A stretch of DNA of 55,633 nucleotides, taken from the NCBI GenBank assembly GCA_020446675.1, contig JAGREE010000023.1, positions 1 through 55,633 on the forward strand, read 5' to 3'. The translations under genes were made by a program, and so were the position numbers. Positions 8,495 through 17,555 of this stretch are shown piece after piece. The DNA comes from Alphaproteobacteria bacterium. Lineage in GTDB: Bacteria > Pseudomonadota > Alphaproteobacteria > Sphingomonadales > Emcibacteraceae. The number at the start of each line of letters is the position of its first letter. The first letter of the stretch is position 1. The notes beneath the pieces are model-generated. The model saw only the letters and a list, made by a program, of their open reading frames with translations. It was not told where the DNA came from and did not search any database.

Positions 8495-9640
8495 GTGACC
8501 AGAAAAATAATAATAAATAAAAAACCAATGAGGGCTGTCATAGGACGGTTATTTCTTGGTGTTTGCTCTGCAGCCTTATTGTCGGCACAATATGCCACTG
8601 CGGCAGAAACGGATACAACTTTTGGCATATCTGCTGATGGCTCATATGATGATAACCGTTATCTTAGCAACACAAATAAACAATCAGTCTATATTTTAAA
8701 CGTAAGACCGACCGTTGGCTTGACGTTAGAGAATGAAGGGTCACAGACAACCTTTACCGCCTATGGTGCTTATGAATTGTCATCGGATCAGGCAGTACAG
8801 AAAGACAGATTTAATTTTGGCGCAGGTGTAAATGGTGTATATGAATATGAATATTCGACACTAACTTTGGGCGGCGGATTTGATCGACAATCGGTCTTTG
8901 AAACCGAGTTTCTTGATACCGGTATTTATGCTGGAAATAATGGCACCAGGGACCGGGGAAATGCCTCATTCGGGTATAAAACCAGTTTAAATGAAACCTG
9001 GTCGTTAAGACTATCTGACAATTTTCAAATACTCGATTATTCAACCACAAATTATAATAATTACTGGAGCAATATTGCCGGTGTAGGCCTGGATGTGGCA
9101 CTTAATGAGAGAACATCGCTGGTTCAGAATTTCTCCTACCTTCACTATGAACCCGATAATATCTTTATGAGGCCATTAAACACCTATAGCTATCTGGCCG
9201 GTTTAAGTTATGAATTTGACGAAAATACGCTTCTTACAGTGACAGGCGGGGCAACTTACTTTTCAGGCGATTATCGCTGGAGCGCTATCGTTGAATTAAA
9301 CCATGAGCTTGAAAATAACCAAATATCATTGCGGGGCGCTCGGGAATTGCTACCAAGCGGACTTGGCGGCGTAAGGCAATCAGATTCTGTCGAGTTTAAC
9401 ACGACTTATAATTTCTCTGAATCCGTAAATTACGGTCTTTCTGCATCCTGGCGTCGCAGTAAAGATCTGAATAATATTGCCCAGCTTAAAAATGAATTTA
9501 TTGGACTTAGTCCCTGGGTAAGTTTTGAAGTGATGAGAGATTTGAACATAAGACTGCGTTATCATCTGCGCCGTCAAAGAATAGGTCTGGGCAATGACTG
9601 GGGCATTTCAAATCTTTTCTCAATTTCCATAGCATATTAA
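8495..9640 (+). CDS. Outer-membrane beta-barrel protein of the polysaccharide locus
   Basis: The 381 residues start at GTG 8495 (AAGGG at 8481); an ATG in frame at 8528 would also leave a complete signal peptide ending in the ATAAE region. The rest is a run of amphipathic strands with alternating aromatic and polar residues, ending in a C-terminal Tyr after ISIA, typical of outer-membrane barrels. Barrels of this kind (BBP2/TIGR03016-like) recur in exosortase-linked polysaccharide loci. It probably anchors or gates export through the outer membrane; the exact role is unproven. It lies between the export protein and the chain-length regulator. Confidence 0.8.
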   Translation: MTRKIIINKKPMRAVIGRLFLGVCSAALLSAQYATAAETDTTFGISADGSYDDNRYLSNTNKQSVYILNVRPTVGLTLENEGSQTTFTAYGAYELSSDQAVQKDRFNFGAGVNGVYEYEYSTLTLGGGFDRQSVFETEFLDTGIYAGNNGTRDRGNASFGYKTSLNETWSLRLSDNFQILDYSTTNYNNYWSNIAGVGLDVALNERTSLVQNFSYLHYEPDNIFMRPLNTYSYLAGLSYEFDENTLLTVTGGATYFSGDYRWSAIVELNHELENNQISLRGARELLPSGLGGVRQSDSVEFNTTYNFSESVNYGLSASWRRSKDLNNIAQLKNEFIGLSPWVSFEVMRDLNIRLRYHLRRQRIGLGNDWGISNLFSISIAY

Positions 9641-9654
9641 AAGGCCGGATTGAA

Positions 9655-11241
9655 ATGGAATATTCTGAAGCAGAGTTAACATTAAGAGATTATTTCGCAA
9701 TATTAAAGCGGCGATATCTATTTTTGATAATTCCGTTTGTGCTTGTCTTAACGGTTAGTGTTGGTGTGGCTCTACTTATGGCGCCGGTTTACCAGTCAAC
9801 CGGTACAATTATGGTTGAATCGCAGCAGATACCGGATAACTTTGTTCAATCAACAGTCACCAGTTATGCAGATGAAAGAATTGGCGTCATTACCCAAAGG
9901 GTGATGATCCGTGAAAATCTTCTGAGAATTATTGATAAATTTAATCTGTTTGGGGATGACAGAAGAAGTATTCCGGCATCGGATCTGGTTGATCGGATGC
10001 GTAATATGGTTTCAGTGGAAATCATCAGTGCCGACGTTCAGGGACAGAAAAATAATGGGAAAACGGCTATTGCGTTTAGAATATCGGTTGAGCATAGCAA
10101 ACCTAATCTCGCTTTTAGTGTTGCCAATGAATTTGTAACACTTTTCCTGGATGAAAATGTCAGAAACAGAATTTCCCGTGCTTCGGAAACAACGGATTTC
10201 CTGAATAACGAAACGACAAAGCTTAAAAATCAGCTTGAAGATATTGAAAATCAGGTCGCCGACTACAAGCAGAAAAATAGCAGTGCACTGCCGGAGCATC
10301 TCGACCTGCGTATTAATCAGCGGGAGCGTGCTGTTCGGGCAGCAGAGGATATTGATCTTTCCATTAAAACGCTGGAATCGCAGAAAAGTCTGCTTGAAAT
10401 TGATCTGTCTTCAAGGACCTATAGTTCGGATAACGGTCAAAATGAAATTTCCGCCAATCCGGAACAGGAACTGGCTAAACTTGAAGCACAGTTGGCTGAA
10501 AAATCAACAATTTATGGTGACGCGCATCCGGATATTGTTTCTCTGAAAAGGAAAATCAGTCAGCTAAAAGAAAAAATAGCCGCCGGAGGTGATGATGCCG
10601 ACGGTTCACAGGAAATTGTCGGGGATCCGGTTGCCGCAAAAATACAGTCGAGAATTGCATCAATTGACGATACAATCAAATCTCAACTGGCACTTAAAAA
10701 AGAATTGGAACAAAATATTGCCGATCTGGAGAAAACCATAATCCAGACACCTCAGGTGGAAAGAGGGCTCAGGGCACTTAACCGAAATTACGAAAATGCT
10801 TTGGCGCAATATGAATCCATTAAAGCAAAACTTATGGATGCGCAGCTTTCTGAAAGTCTGGAAGAAGAAAAGAAAGCGGAACGTTTTCTGGTTCTTGAAC
10901 CACCTGTTCTTGCGGAAAAACCAATCCGTCCCAACAGACAGAAAATTATTATGCTGGGCTTTTTGCTCGCGGTCGCGGCAGGTGTTGGTGCCATATTCCT
11001 TATCGAAATGATTGATGGAAGCGTTTATGGCATGGCAAGACTTACTGAAGCAGTCCAGCAGCAACCGCTTGCCAATATCCCGTATATTGATACTTGGGAA
11101 GAGACAGCCCAAAACAAAAACCGAATTAAAATAATAGCCGGATTTTCTGTAGCCAGTATTGTTTGTGCGTTAGTTTTGGTGCATTTCTTATATTTACCGC
11201 TCGATATCTTCTTTTTTAAAGTTTGGTCGAGGATCAGTTGA
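9655..11241 (+). CDS. Chain-length determinant (Wzz/EpsF-like, GNVR type)
   Basis: Inner-membrane polysaccharide co-polymerase that sets chain length and links the kinase to the export channel. The 528 residues show an N-terminal Wzz domain with a membrane helix at about 20-42, a long periplasmic region with predicted coiled coils (about 180-310 and 340-410), a GNVR-like segment with TPQVERGLRALNRNYENA, the proline-rich P-x-x-P before the second helix (EKPIRPNRQKIIML, about 415), and an additional C-terminal helix at about 490-515. The ATG at 9655 follows the barrel gene by 14 nt. The kinase domain is a separate downstream gene, as in EpsF/EpsG pairs. Confidence 0.9.
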   Translation: MEYSEAELTLRDYFAILKRRYLFLIIPFVLVLTVSVGVALLMAPVYQSTGTIMVESQQIPDNFVQSTVTSYADERIGVITQRVMIRENLLRIIDKFNLFGDDRRSIPASDLVDRMRNMVSVEIISADVQGQKNNGKTAIAFRISVEHSKPNLAFSVANEFVTLFLDENVRNRISRASETTDFLNNETTKLKNQLEDIENQVADYKQKNSSALPEHLDLRINQRERAVRAAEDIDLSIKTLESQKSLLEIDLSSRTYSSDNGQNEISANPEQELAKLEAQLAEKSTIYGDAHPDIVSLKRKISQLKEKIAAGGDDADGSQEIVGDPVAAKIQSRIASIDDTIKSQLALKKELEQNIADLEKTIIQTPQVERGLRALNRNYENALAQYESIKAKLMDAQLSESLEEEKKAERFLVLEPPVLAEKPIRPNRQKIIMLGFLLAVAAGVGAIFLIEMIDGSVYGMARLTEAVQQQPLANIPYIDTWEETAQNKNRIKIIAGFSVASIVCALVLVHFLYLPLDIFFFKVWSRIS

Positions 11242-11268
11242 TTTCCAGGAATTTGAAAGGGAAGCGTA

Positions 11269-12081
11269 ATGGAGCGTATTAAACAAGCCATTGAAAAAGT
11301 AAAAAAACAGAATCTTGCCGCTGGTATTACCCCCCAAAGTGGCAAGAATAAAAGATCTAATGGCGCATCAAAAGGCCCTGATGAATTTTCATATGTAAAC
11401 ACGAAAACGATTGAACTTGATCCTGCTCATCTGGAAAAGAACCGGATTATCGTTTATAATCAACAGGATGTGAAGTCGACCATTTTTGATATTCTCCGTA
11501 CCAAAATATTATCAAAAATGCAGGAAAATGGCTGGAAAACCATTGCGGTTACGTCGCCGACACAGGGCTGTGGAAAAACGGTTATCTCTGTTAATCTGGC
11601 AATTTCTATGGCCAGATATAATGACTTTTCAATCATGCTTGCTGATTTTGATCTTAAAAAGCCAGAAGTTTCCAAAAATCTTGGTCTCATCACCAAACAT
11701 TCAATAATGGATTATTTTGATGGTAAGGTGGAACTGGAAGAAATGCTTGTTAATCCCGGCATTCAAAGGCTCGTGGTCCTGCCAAATAACAAAGCCTATA
11801 AGGATAGTTCGGCTCTAATGTCGTCCAGAAAAATGGCGGCATTTGTTGAGGAAGTCAAAGACCGCTATGCATCCAGAATAATTATATTTGATTTGCCGCC
11901 GCTTCTTGCCACAGATGATGCAATTGCCTTTATACCAAATGTTGATTGCGTTTTGCTGGTCGTGGGCAATGGGATGTGCTCAAAATCGGAAATTGAAGAA
12001 AGTATGCGCCTTTTAAGCAGCAAGAAACTGCTTGGTACCGTTTTGAATAAATCCGACGATGAATGGCGTGGATATACCTGA
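11269..12081 (+). CDS. BY-type tyrosine kinase / CpsD-like ATPase
   Basis: Cytoplasmic P-loop ATPase partner of the chain-length regulator, 270 residues. The Walker A is GCGKT at residues 100-104 in the SPTQGCGKTVISVN context, Walker A' is LADFDLKKPE near 124-133, and Walker B is IIIFDLPP with Asp208. The N-terminal 60 residues form a basic, Lys-rich linker. The usual C-terminal cluster of tyrosines that is autophosphorylated is absent; only one Tyr (penultimate residue) is there. It may be a reduced kinase or act as an ATPase switch. Its stop is 6 nt from that of the reverse-strand Wzy-like gene. Confidence 0.88.
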   Translation: MERIKQAIEKVKKQNLAAGITPQSGKNKRSNGASKGPDEFSYVNTKTIELDPAHLEKNRIIVYNQQDVKSTIFDILRTKILSKMQENGWKTIAVTSPTQGCGKTVISVNLAISMARYNDFSIMLADFDLKKPEVSKNLGLITKHSIMDYFDGKVELEEMLVNPGIQRLVVLPNNKAYKDSSALMSSRKMAAFVEEVKDRYASRIIIFDLPPLLATDDAIAFIPNVDCVLLVVGNGMCSKSEIEESMRLLSSKKLLGTVLNKSDDEWRGYT

Positions 12082-12087
12082 TCCTTA

Positions 12088-13614
12088 TTATCTTCGGTTT
12101 GTTTCCAGAATATGATTGATGACTTCTGTTTTTGCAATCCTGATGAATGCGCAGGCCAGTCCAAGCAAGCTCCAGTAATATTGTTGAGAAATACTGATGC
12201 CGCTCATGGTGAAAATTGTAACCATCACACCAATAATTGTGGCAAATAAGGCCCTGTCCATAACTAAAAGGTCGCGAAACTTTATGTTTTGTTTAAGTGT
12301 GGGCATTAATTTATACATTTTATAAAGTATTGCGGCAAATATTGATAAAAACAGGCCAAGCCCGATTAGTCCGCTGGAAAGGGCAATCACTAGATAGCTA
12401 TTGACAATATCGATAATTCCTTCGCCCTGTCGCATGGTTTCCATTTCGGGGGTATCCAGATAATTAGCAGAGCCAAAGAACGGGTTTCTTTTTATTACGA
12501 TCCATGATTGATCAAGAAGTTGTTGGCGGTAACTAATCGTGCTAACCGCATGGATATTTTCATCATTGCTGACAAAAGGAATTAGCTCGATAAAACTTTT
12601 CCCAGCCTGTGTTGTTGATAATATAGCCAGAACAAAAAAGCCACCAAACATTAATTTTGTTAGTTTACCGATCGCTTTTTGACCGGTCAGCAAAAAGACA
12701 AGTATCATGGCAACGGCACCAACCCATGGTCCCCGGGACAGGCTGGCGAGGAGCCCGCCAATAAAGACGGTAATACCAATCCAATATTGCTGACGCATTT
12801 TTTTTTGTATTTTCGGATAAAAATATAAATAGAGTCCAAGTCCGATGGCTGAAATATAACCAAGCACAATCGGGTGACCCAAAGCCGCAGAGGCGCGTAA
12901 CAAATTATTTCGGCTAAGATAATTTCCGACCCCCCATTTCAACCCAAGGGCATTAATCGCCCCATTATAAAGATGCCAGCCTTTTAAGGTTTCAGCGACG
13001 CCAATGATGGACTGGAGGAAAATACCCAAAATGGCTGCAAACATAATTTTCTTAAGATCATCTGCTTTATGCACCGTTCTGCCAACCGCATAAAACGGAA
13101 TGATAGTCGCCAGTGCAGTAATGGTGCTAAATCTCAGGGCATTGGTGACGTTTGTATCCCTGAAGGCAATACCGACAAGCAGCAAAAAATATACAAATGC
13201 CAGTATATTTACGGATTTATTGACGTTTAGGCCACGCCTGCTACTAATTAATAGCGGTAAGAGCAGAACCAGAATTATGACATGATGCGGCCCTGTATAA
13301 ATGAAATAATTGATGATACCAAAGCCCGGCACCATAACCGTAGCGGCGGGAATTGATGGCAATAGCAGAAAAAACAGGCATAATTTCAGAATGGGATTAT
13401 TCCTGGTCAGAAATATCAGAAAAATAGACAGTGTGATCGCATATAGCCAGAAATTAGGGGCCAGAAATGCGAGAAAAGTTGTAAAAACCCAAACCGAAAT
13501 CCAGGTTTTAACATCCTTTTTTAGCCCCTCTGATGACGAATAGCGTAAAAACAGGAAGAGAGGAACGCTGACAATAACAGCAATAAATATCAGCGCTCTA
13601 ATTTCTTCTGACAT
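12088..13614 (-). CDS. O-antigen ligase/polymerase-like membrane protein (Wzy-like)
   Basis: Predicted polymerase or ligase of lipid-linked repeat units at the periplasmic face of the inner membrane. It has 508 residues with about 12 hydrophobic segments and the Wzy_C-type motif SLSRGPWVGAVAM near residue 285-300, followed by the large periplasmic loop typical of the family. An N-terminal series of short helices recalls exosortase-associated O-antigen ligases. It is on the strand opposite to both neighbours, between the kinase and the flippase, so it has its own promoter in the 146-nt gap at 13615-13760. Polymerase versus ligase cannot be decided from sequence. Confidence 0.85.
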   Translation of the reverse strand: MSEEIRALIFIAVIVSVPLFLFLRYSSSEGLKKDVKTWISVWVFTTFLAFLAPNFWLYAITLSIFLIFLTRNNPILKLCLFFLLLPSIPAATVMVPGFGIINYFIYTGPHHVIILVLLLPLLISSRRGLNVNKSVNILAFVYFLLLVGIAFRDTNVTNALRFSTITALATIIPFYAVGRTVHKADDLKKIMFAAILGIFLQSIIGVAETLKGWHLYNGAINALGLKWGVGNYLSRNNLLRASAALGHPIVLGYISAIGLGLYLYFYPKIQKKMRQQYWIGITVFIGGLLASLSRGPWVGAVAMILVFLLTGQKAIGKLTKLMFGGFFVLAILSTTQAGKSFIELIPFVSNDENIHAVSTISYRQQLLDQSWIVIKRNPFFGSANYLDTPEMETMRQGEGIIDIVNSYLVIALSSGLIGLGLFLSIFAAILYKMYKLMPTLKQNIKFRDLLVMDRALFATIIGVMVTIFTMSGISISQQYYWSLLGLACAFIRIAKTEVINHILETNRR

Positions 13615-13760
13615 TAAATTCCAGTCCGTTAATTAAATTAATACTACATTGATATATAAAGTTGGCATTTGCAATTATATATTGGTAATTGATGTTATAT
13701 ATGAGCCGGATAAACAAAAGTCTAATAAATAAACTATAAAAGCGGGAATGAATTCCAATC

Positions 13761-15140
13761 GTGGAAAATATGGTGGAAAATAAAAAAAACCTGTGGTCGC
13801 GTGTTATTAAAGCCGGTCTATGGGCACTTACCGGTTTTGGCATGAGCCAGGTCATTCGGTTGGCAAATAACCTGATAATGACCCGGCTTCTTGTTCCGGA
13901 AATGTTCGGAATTATGGCATTGGCCCAGGTTTTTTTGTTTATGATGACACTGATTTCCGATATCGGCATCAGGCCCAGTATTATAAGAAGCAAACGCGGT
14001 GATGACCCGCATTTCATCAATACAGCCTGGACTATTCAGATAATAAGAGGGGTCATTGTTACTGTTCTGGTTCTTCTGGTTGCTCTCATTATAAAATTTG
14101 CCAATGACTTTGGACTTTTTTCTGAAAATTCCGCTTATACGGATCCTGAACTTCCAATGATTATTGCAGCTATGTCCCTGACATCTCTAATTAATGGCTT
14201 TTCCTCCATTAACCTTGTTTTAGCCAACAGAAAAATGCTGTTGGGCAGGCTGACGATTATTCAGATTTTCTCGCAAATTGCCGGAATTATTATAATGATT
14301 GCCTGGGCTTTATTCATTGAAAGATCGGTCTGGGCGCTTGTTTCCGGGGCAATATTATCATCCCTGATCTTAACAATCATGTCTCATACGTCATTTCCTG
14401 GAGCCAAAAGCAGGATTGAATGGAAAAGCGATGTATTTTGGGAAATTTTTCATTACGGAAAATGGATATTGGTTTCCAGTTTAATATCGGCATTTCTGGC
14501 GCAGGGGGATCGGCTTATCCTGGGAAATCTGGTATCCGGCGAAATCCTTGGTATATACGCCATTGCCTATTTTCTGGCGTCCGCTGTAAACCAGGCCATT
14601 TTAAAATTAAATTTCACCGTCTTTTTTCCGCTTTTTAGTGAAATAAATCGTGAGAGTGAAAAGGAAATTGCCTCAACTTATTATAAAGTCAGACGGGTAT
14701 CTGATGGTATTTCAATGTCTTTGGCAGGTTTTTTATTTGTTTCCGGAGAAGCAATTGTAAATTTACTTTTCGATCAGCGATATCATGATGCAGGCTGGAT
14801 GCTCTCTGTATTGTCGTTTTCACTTTTATTTACTGGAACAAGTATATCCAATGCACTTTATTTTTCCGTCGATAAGCCAAAATATCCTTCAATAAAAGCC
14901 GTCATAGATACCGTAATTTTGCTTGGCGGGTTGCCGTTTATTTTTAAGATCGGTGGATTTGAATGGTCAGTTTGGCTGCTTGCACTTTATTTAATGGGCA
15001 GTTTACCACTGGACCTATATCTCAAAAATAAACTTGGGGTCTTAAATATTGTAAAAGAATTTTATATGCTGCCGATTATGCTGGCCGGGGGAGCAGTGGG
15101 ATATTTATTTAATAAATTTATTTCCCTGATCATTTCGTGA
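13761..15140 (+). CDS. Oligosaccharide flippase (Wzx, MOP superfamily)
   Basis: Predicted to flip undecaprenyl-linked repeat units across the inner membrane. The 459 residues contain 12-14 membrane helices with the polysaccharide-synthase N-terminal pattern (GFGMSQVIRLANNLIMTRLL at about 25-44). The start is GTG 13761, or ATG 13770 three codons later. It stands divergent from the Wzy-like gene and upstream of pgi; a short A+T-rich inverted repeat follows the stop. Initiating transferase, Wzx, Wzy and co-polymerase in the same region indicate a Wzx/Wzy-dependent polysaccharide. Confidence 0.9.
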   Translation: MENMVENKKNLWSRVIKAGLWALTGFGMSQVIRLANNLIMTRLLVPEMFGIMALAQVFLFMMTLISDIGIRPSIIRSKRGDDPHFINTAWTIQIIRGVIVTVLVLLVALIIKFANDFGLFSENSAYTDPELPMIIAAMSLTSLINGFSSINLVLANRKMLLGRLTIIQIFSQIAGIIIMIAWALFIERSVWALVSGAILSSLILTIMSHTSFPGAKSRIEWKSDVFWEIFHYGKWILVSSLISAFLAQGDRLILGNLVSGEILGIYAIAYFLASAVNQAILKLNFTVFFPLFSEINRESEKEIASTYYKVRRVSDGISMSLAGFLFVSGEAIVNLLFDQRYHDAGWMLSVLSFSLLFTGTSISNALYFSVDKPKYPSIKAVIDTVILLGGLPFIFKIGGFEWSVWLLALYLMGSLPLDLYLKNKLGVLNIVKEFYMLPIMLAGGAVGYLFNKFISLIIS

Positions 15141-15147
15141 TTTTTTA

Positions 15148-15169
15148 AAATCATTTAAAACAATGATTT
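15148..15169 (+). terminator. Weak hairpin after wzx
   Basis: AAATCATT and AATGATTT form an 8-bp stem with a 6-nt loop, 8 nt after the flippase stop, followed by ATTTAAT rather than a clean T run. It may attenuate transcription into pgi. Confidence 0.35.
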
Positions 15170-15271
15170 ATTTAATCAATTCGCGTATATAAGCAAAGCA
15201 TATTAATATAAATGAAAGAAATCTCTACTATTAATAGGGATCAAAGATCATAAGCGTATGAAAGTCTGAAA

Positions 15272-16666
15272 ATGTTATATGAAACCCAGTTTGAAAATAT
15301 CTTTGACGCCAATGATGATATTGATCTGAGTAGCTATGAGAAGCGTGTAAAAGAATTTTTAACCACGCTACGTGAAAAGCGTAAATATGGAAACAACAGA
15401 CGCAAATTTTTATACCCTTATCTTCAGCTTCCCAGTGAACGGGATGATCTGACGGAAATCCGCAGAACCGCTGACAGAATTTCAAAAAGATTTAAAGACG
15501 TTGTGGTGCTGGGAACCGGGGGATCGAGCCTTGGCGCACAAATGCTTGTCGCGCTTACCGGCGAGCAGATCTATGTGCCAAATGGCAAGGCGCGTATTCA
15601 CTTTCCTGATAATCTTGGCCCCCATACAATGCATCAACTGATTTCTGAGCTCGATCTCGGGAATACCCATTTTTTGGTCATTTCAAAGTCGGGCGGAACA
15701 GCAGAAACAATTGCCCAGATGTTGGCCTGTTTTTCTTATATGAGGGCGCTTGTTGGCGACAATGAAATTCAAAACCATTTTACGGTCATTGTGCAGCCGG
15801 GGAAAAGTTTCCTTCATGATTTTGCCGTTAAATGGCGATTGCCAATTCATTATCATGACCCGGATCTTGGGGGGCGTTTTTCTGTGCTTTCAATTGTCGG
15901 GCTGTTACCGGCCATGATCGTCGGACTTGATGTTGTTGCATTGCGTGATGGGGCACAACAGGTTCTCAACCGAATGATGAATGCCGAAAAAATTACTGAA
16001 ATGGCCCCGGCGATGGGGGCGATTGCCGTTTATGAATTACAGAAAAACCGTAATATCAATATCAATGTAATGATGCCCTATGAATGTCGGCTGACCGGAT
16101 TTTCAAATTGGTATAAGCAGCTTTGGGCGGAAAGCCTTGGCAAAAAAGGCAAGGGAACAACCCCTTTCAGTGCTCTTGGTCCCATGGATCAGCACAGTCA
16201 GCTTCAGTTATTTCTTGATGGACCGAATGACAAATACTTCACCGTTATCACCGTATCAAGCAAAGGTGAGGGACCAACCATCGATTCAATGCTGATAGAG
16301 GATAAAGATTTTTATTTTATGGCCGGATCAACCATTGGTGATCTGGTGGAGGCAGAAGCAGACAGCACAGTTGAGGCTCTTGGGGAGCGGGGAAAACCCA
16401 TTCGCCAGATAAAGATCCGTGAAATTAATGAGCGTATATTAGGGGCGCTGATCATGCATTTCATTCTGGAAACCATCATCACAGCAGAATTGCTTGGGGT
16501 AAATCCACATGACCAGCCATCTGTTGAATATGGAAAGAATCTGACCAAGGAATATTTGTCGAGACTACATAACGTTAATCAGACCATATCTGTTCCGGGT
16601 GCCAATATTTTGCCAAAAAAAGGGGCTAAGAAGGCGTCCTCAACAAATAAGGGGAAAGTTAAATGA
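15272..16666 (+). CDS. pgi: Glucose-6-phosphate isomerase
   Basis: Interconverts glucose-6-phosphate and fructose-6-phosphate in the cytoplasm. Motifs of the family are clear: LGTGGSSLGAQML near residue 78, FPDNLGPHTM, SKSGGTAET near 136, the FSNWYKQLWAESLGKKGKG catalytic stretch near 275, and PMDQHSQLQLFLDGP near 305. At 464 residues it is a short form (E. coli has 549). It overlaps galU by 4 nt (ATGA), so the two are translationally coupled and probably serve UDP-glucose supply for the polysaccharide. The C-terminal tail is Lys-rich. Confidence 0.94.
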   Translation: MLYETQFENIFDANDDIDLSSYEKRVKEFLTTLREKRKYGNNRRKFLYPYLQLPSERDDLTEIRRTADRISKRFKDVVVLGTGGSSLGAQMLVALTGEQIYVPNGKARIHFPDNLGPHTMHQLISELDLGNTHFLVISKSGGTAETIAQMLACFSYMRALVGDNEIQNHFTVIVQPGKSFLHDFAVKWRLPIHYHDPDLGGRFSVLSIVGLLPAMIVGLDVVALRDGAQQVLNRMMNAEKITEMAPAMGAIAVYELQKNRNININVMMPYECRLTGFSNWYKQLWAESLGKKGKGTTPFSALGPMDQHSQLQLFLDGPNDKYFTVITVSSKGEGPTIDSMLIEDKDFYFMAGSTIGDLVEAEADSTVEALGERGKPIRQIKIREINERILGALIMHFILETIITAELLGVNPHDQPSVEYGKNLTKEYLSRLHNVNQTISVPGANILPKKGAKKASSTNKGKVK

Positions 16667-17538
16667 AGCCGGTAAGAAAAGCCGTATTTCCGGTTGGCGG
16701 AATGGGAACAAGATTCCTGCCGGCAACAAAATCAATGCCCAAGGAAATGTTGCCGGTTGTTGATAAGCCGCTCATCCAATATGCGGTTGAGGAAGCAAGA
16801 GCAGCCGGAATTGAAGAAATCATATTTGTGACCGGGCGCGGTAAAGCCGCCATCGAAAATCATTTTGATCATTCCTATGAGCTGGAAGATATGCTGGCTA
16901 AGAAAAATAAAACGGAGATTCTGGATCAGCTAATCAATCTTCTGCCAAATGAAGGCAGTATTTCCTATACCCGTCAGCAGGAAGCCCTTGGGCTTGGTCA
17001 CGCCATTTACTGCGCCAAGAATATCGTCGGCAATGAACCATTTGCTGTGCTTCTTGCGGATGATCTGGTAAATTCTTCCACCCCCTGTCTTAAACAGATG
17101 ATAGACCTTTATAATGAAAAAGGCGGTAATGTTGTGGCGATTGAGGAGGTGCCGCGGGAAAAAACGTCAAGCTACGGAATTCTTGATGTTGCAGGAAGGG
17201 ACGGAAAAGTTATTGAAGTCAAGGGACTGGTTGAAAAGCCGGACCCAAAAGATGCGCCGTCCAATTTTTCCATCATCGGCAGATATATTCTGCAGCCGGA
17301 AGTCTTCAGCCACCTGGAGAAAAAAGTGATCGGGGCAGGCGGGGAAATCCAACTGACTGATGCCATGGCACAAATGCTGGGTCATATTCCGTTTCACGGC
17401 TTGCTTTTCGATGGTGAGCGCTTTGATTGCGGGGATAAAACCGGATTTATTTTGGCAAATATTGCTTTTGCAATGGCCCGTGAAGACATGCGGGACGGTA
17501 TCAAAGATTATTTGGCTAAGAATAAGGACAGACTTTAA
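16663..17538 (+). CDS. galU: UTP-glucose-1-phosphate uridylyltransferase
   Basis: Makes UDP-glucose from UTP and glucose-1-phosphate, the likely donor for the initiating sugar transferase and for glycosyltransferases here. The 291 residues equal the usual GalU length. The nucleotide-binding signature FPVGGMGTRFLPATKSMPKE is at residues 10-29, with KPLIQYAVEEA after it; the LADDL metal motif and VEKP motif lie at about 129 and 191. Its ATG overlaps the pgi stop. An 17-nt gap leads to the first PP-loop gene, so all belong to one transcript. Confidence 0.96.
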   Translation: MKPVRKAVFPVGGMGTRFLPATKSMPKEMLPVVDKPLIQYAVEEARAAGIEEIIFVTGRGKAAIENHFDHSYELEDMLAKKNKTEILDQLINLLPNEGSISYTRQQEALGLGHAIYCAKNIVGNEPFAVLLADDLVNSSTPCLKQMIDLYNEKGGNVVAIEEVPREKTSSYGILDVAGRDGKVIEVKGLVEKPDPKDAPSNFSIIGRYILQPEVFSHLEKKVIGAGGEIQLTDAMAQMLGHIPFHGLLFDGERFDCGDKTGFILANIAFAMAREDMRDGIKDYLAKNKDRL

Positions 17539-17555
17539 ACTGGCCCTCGGTAAGA

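Noticed and set aside
10660..11112. Antisense frame opposite the chain-length regulator
   Set aside because: Phe/Cys-rich translation without any motif; the forward gene is clearly real.
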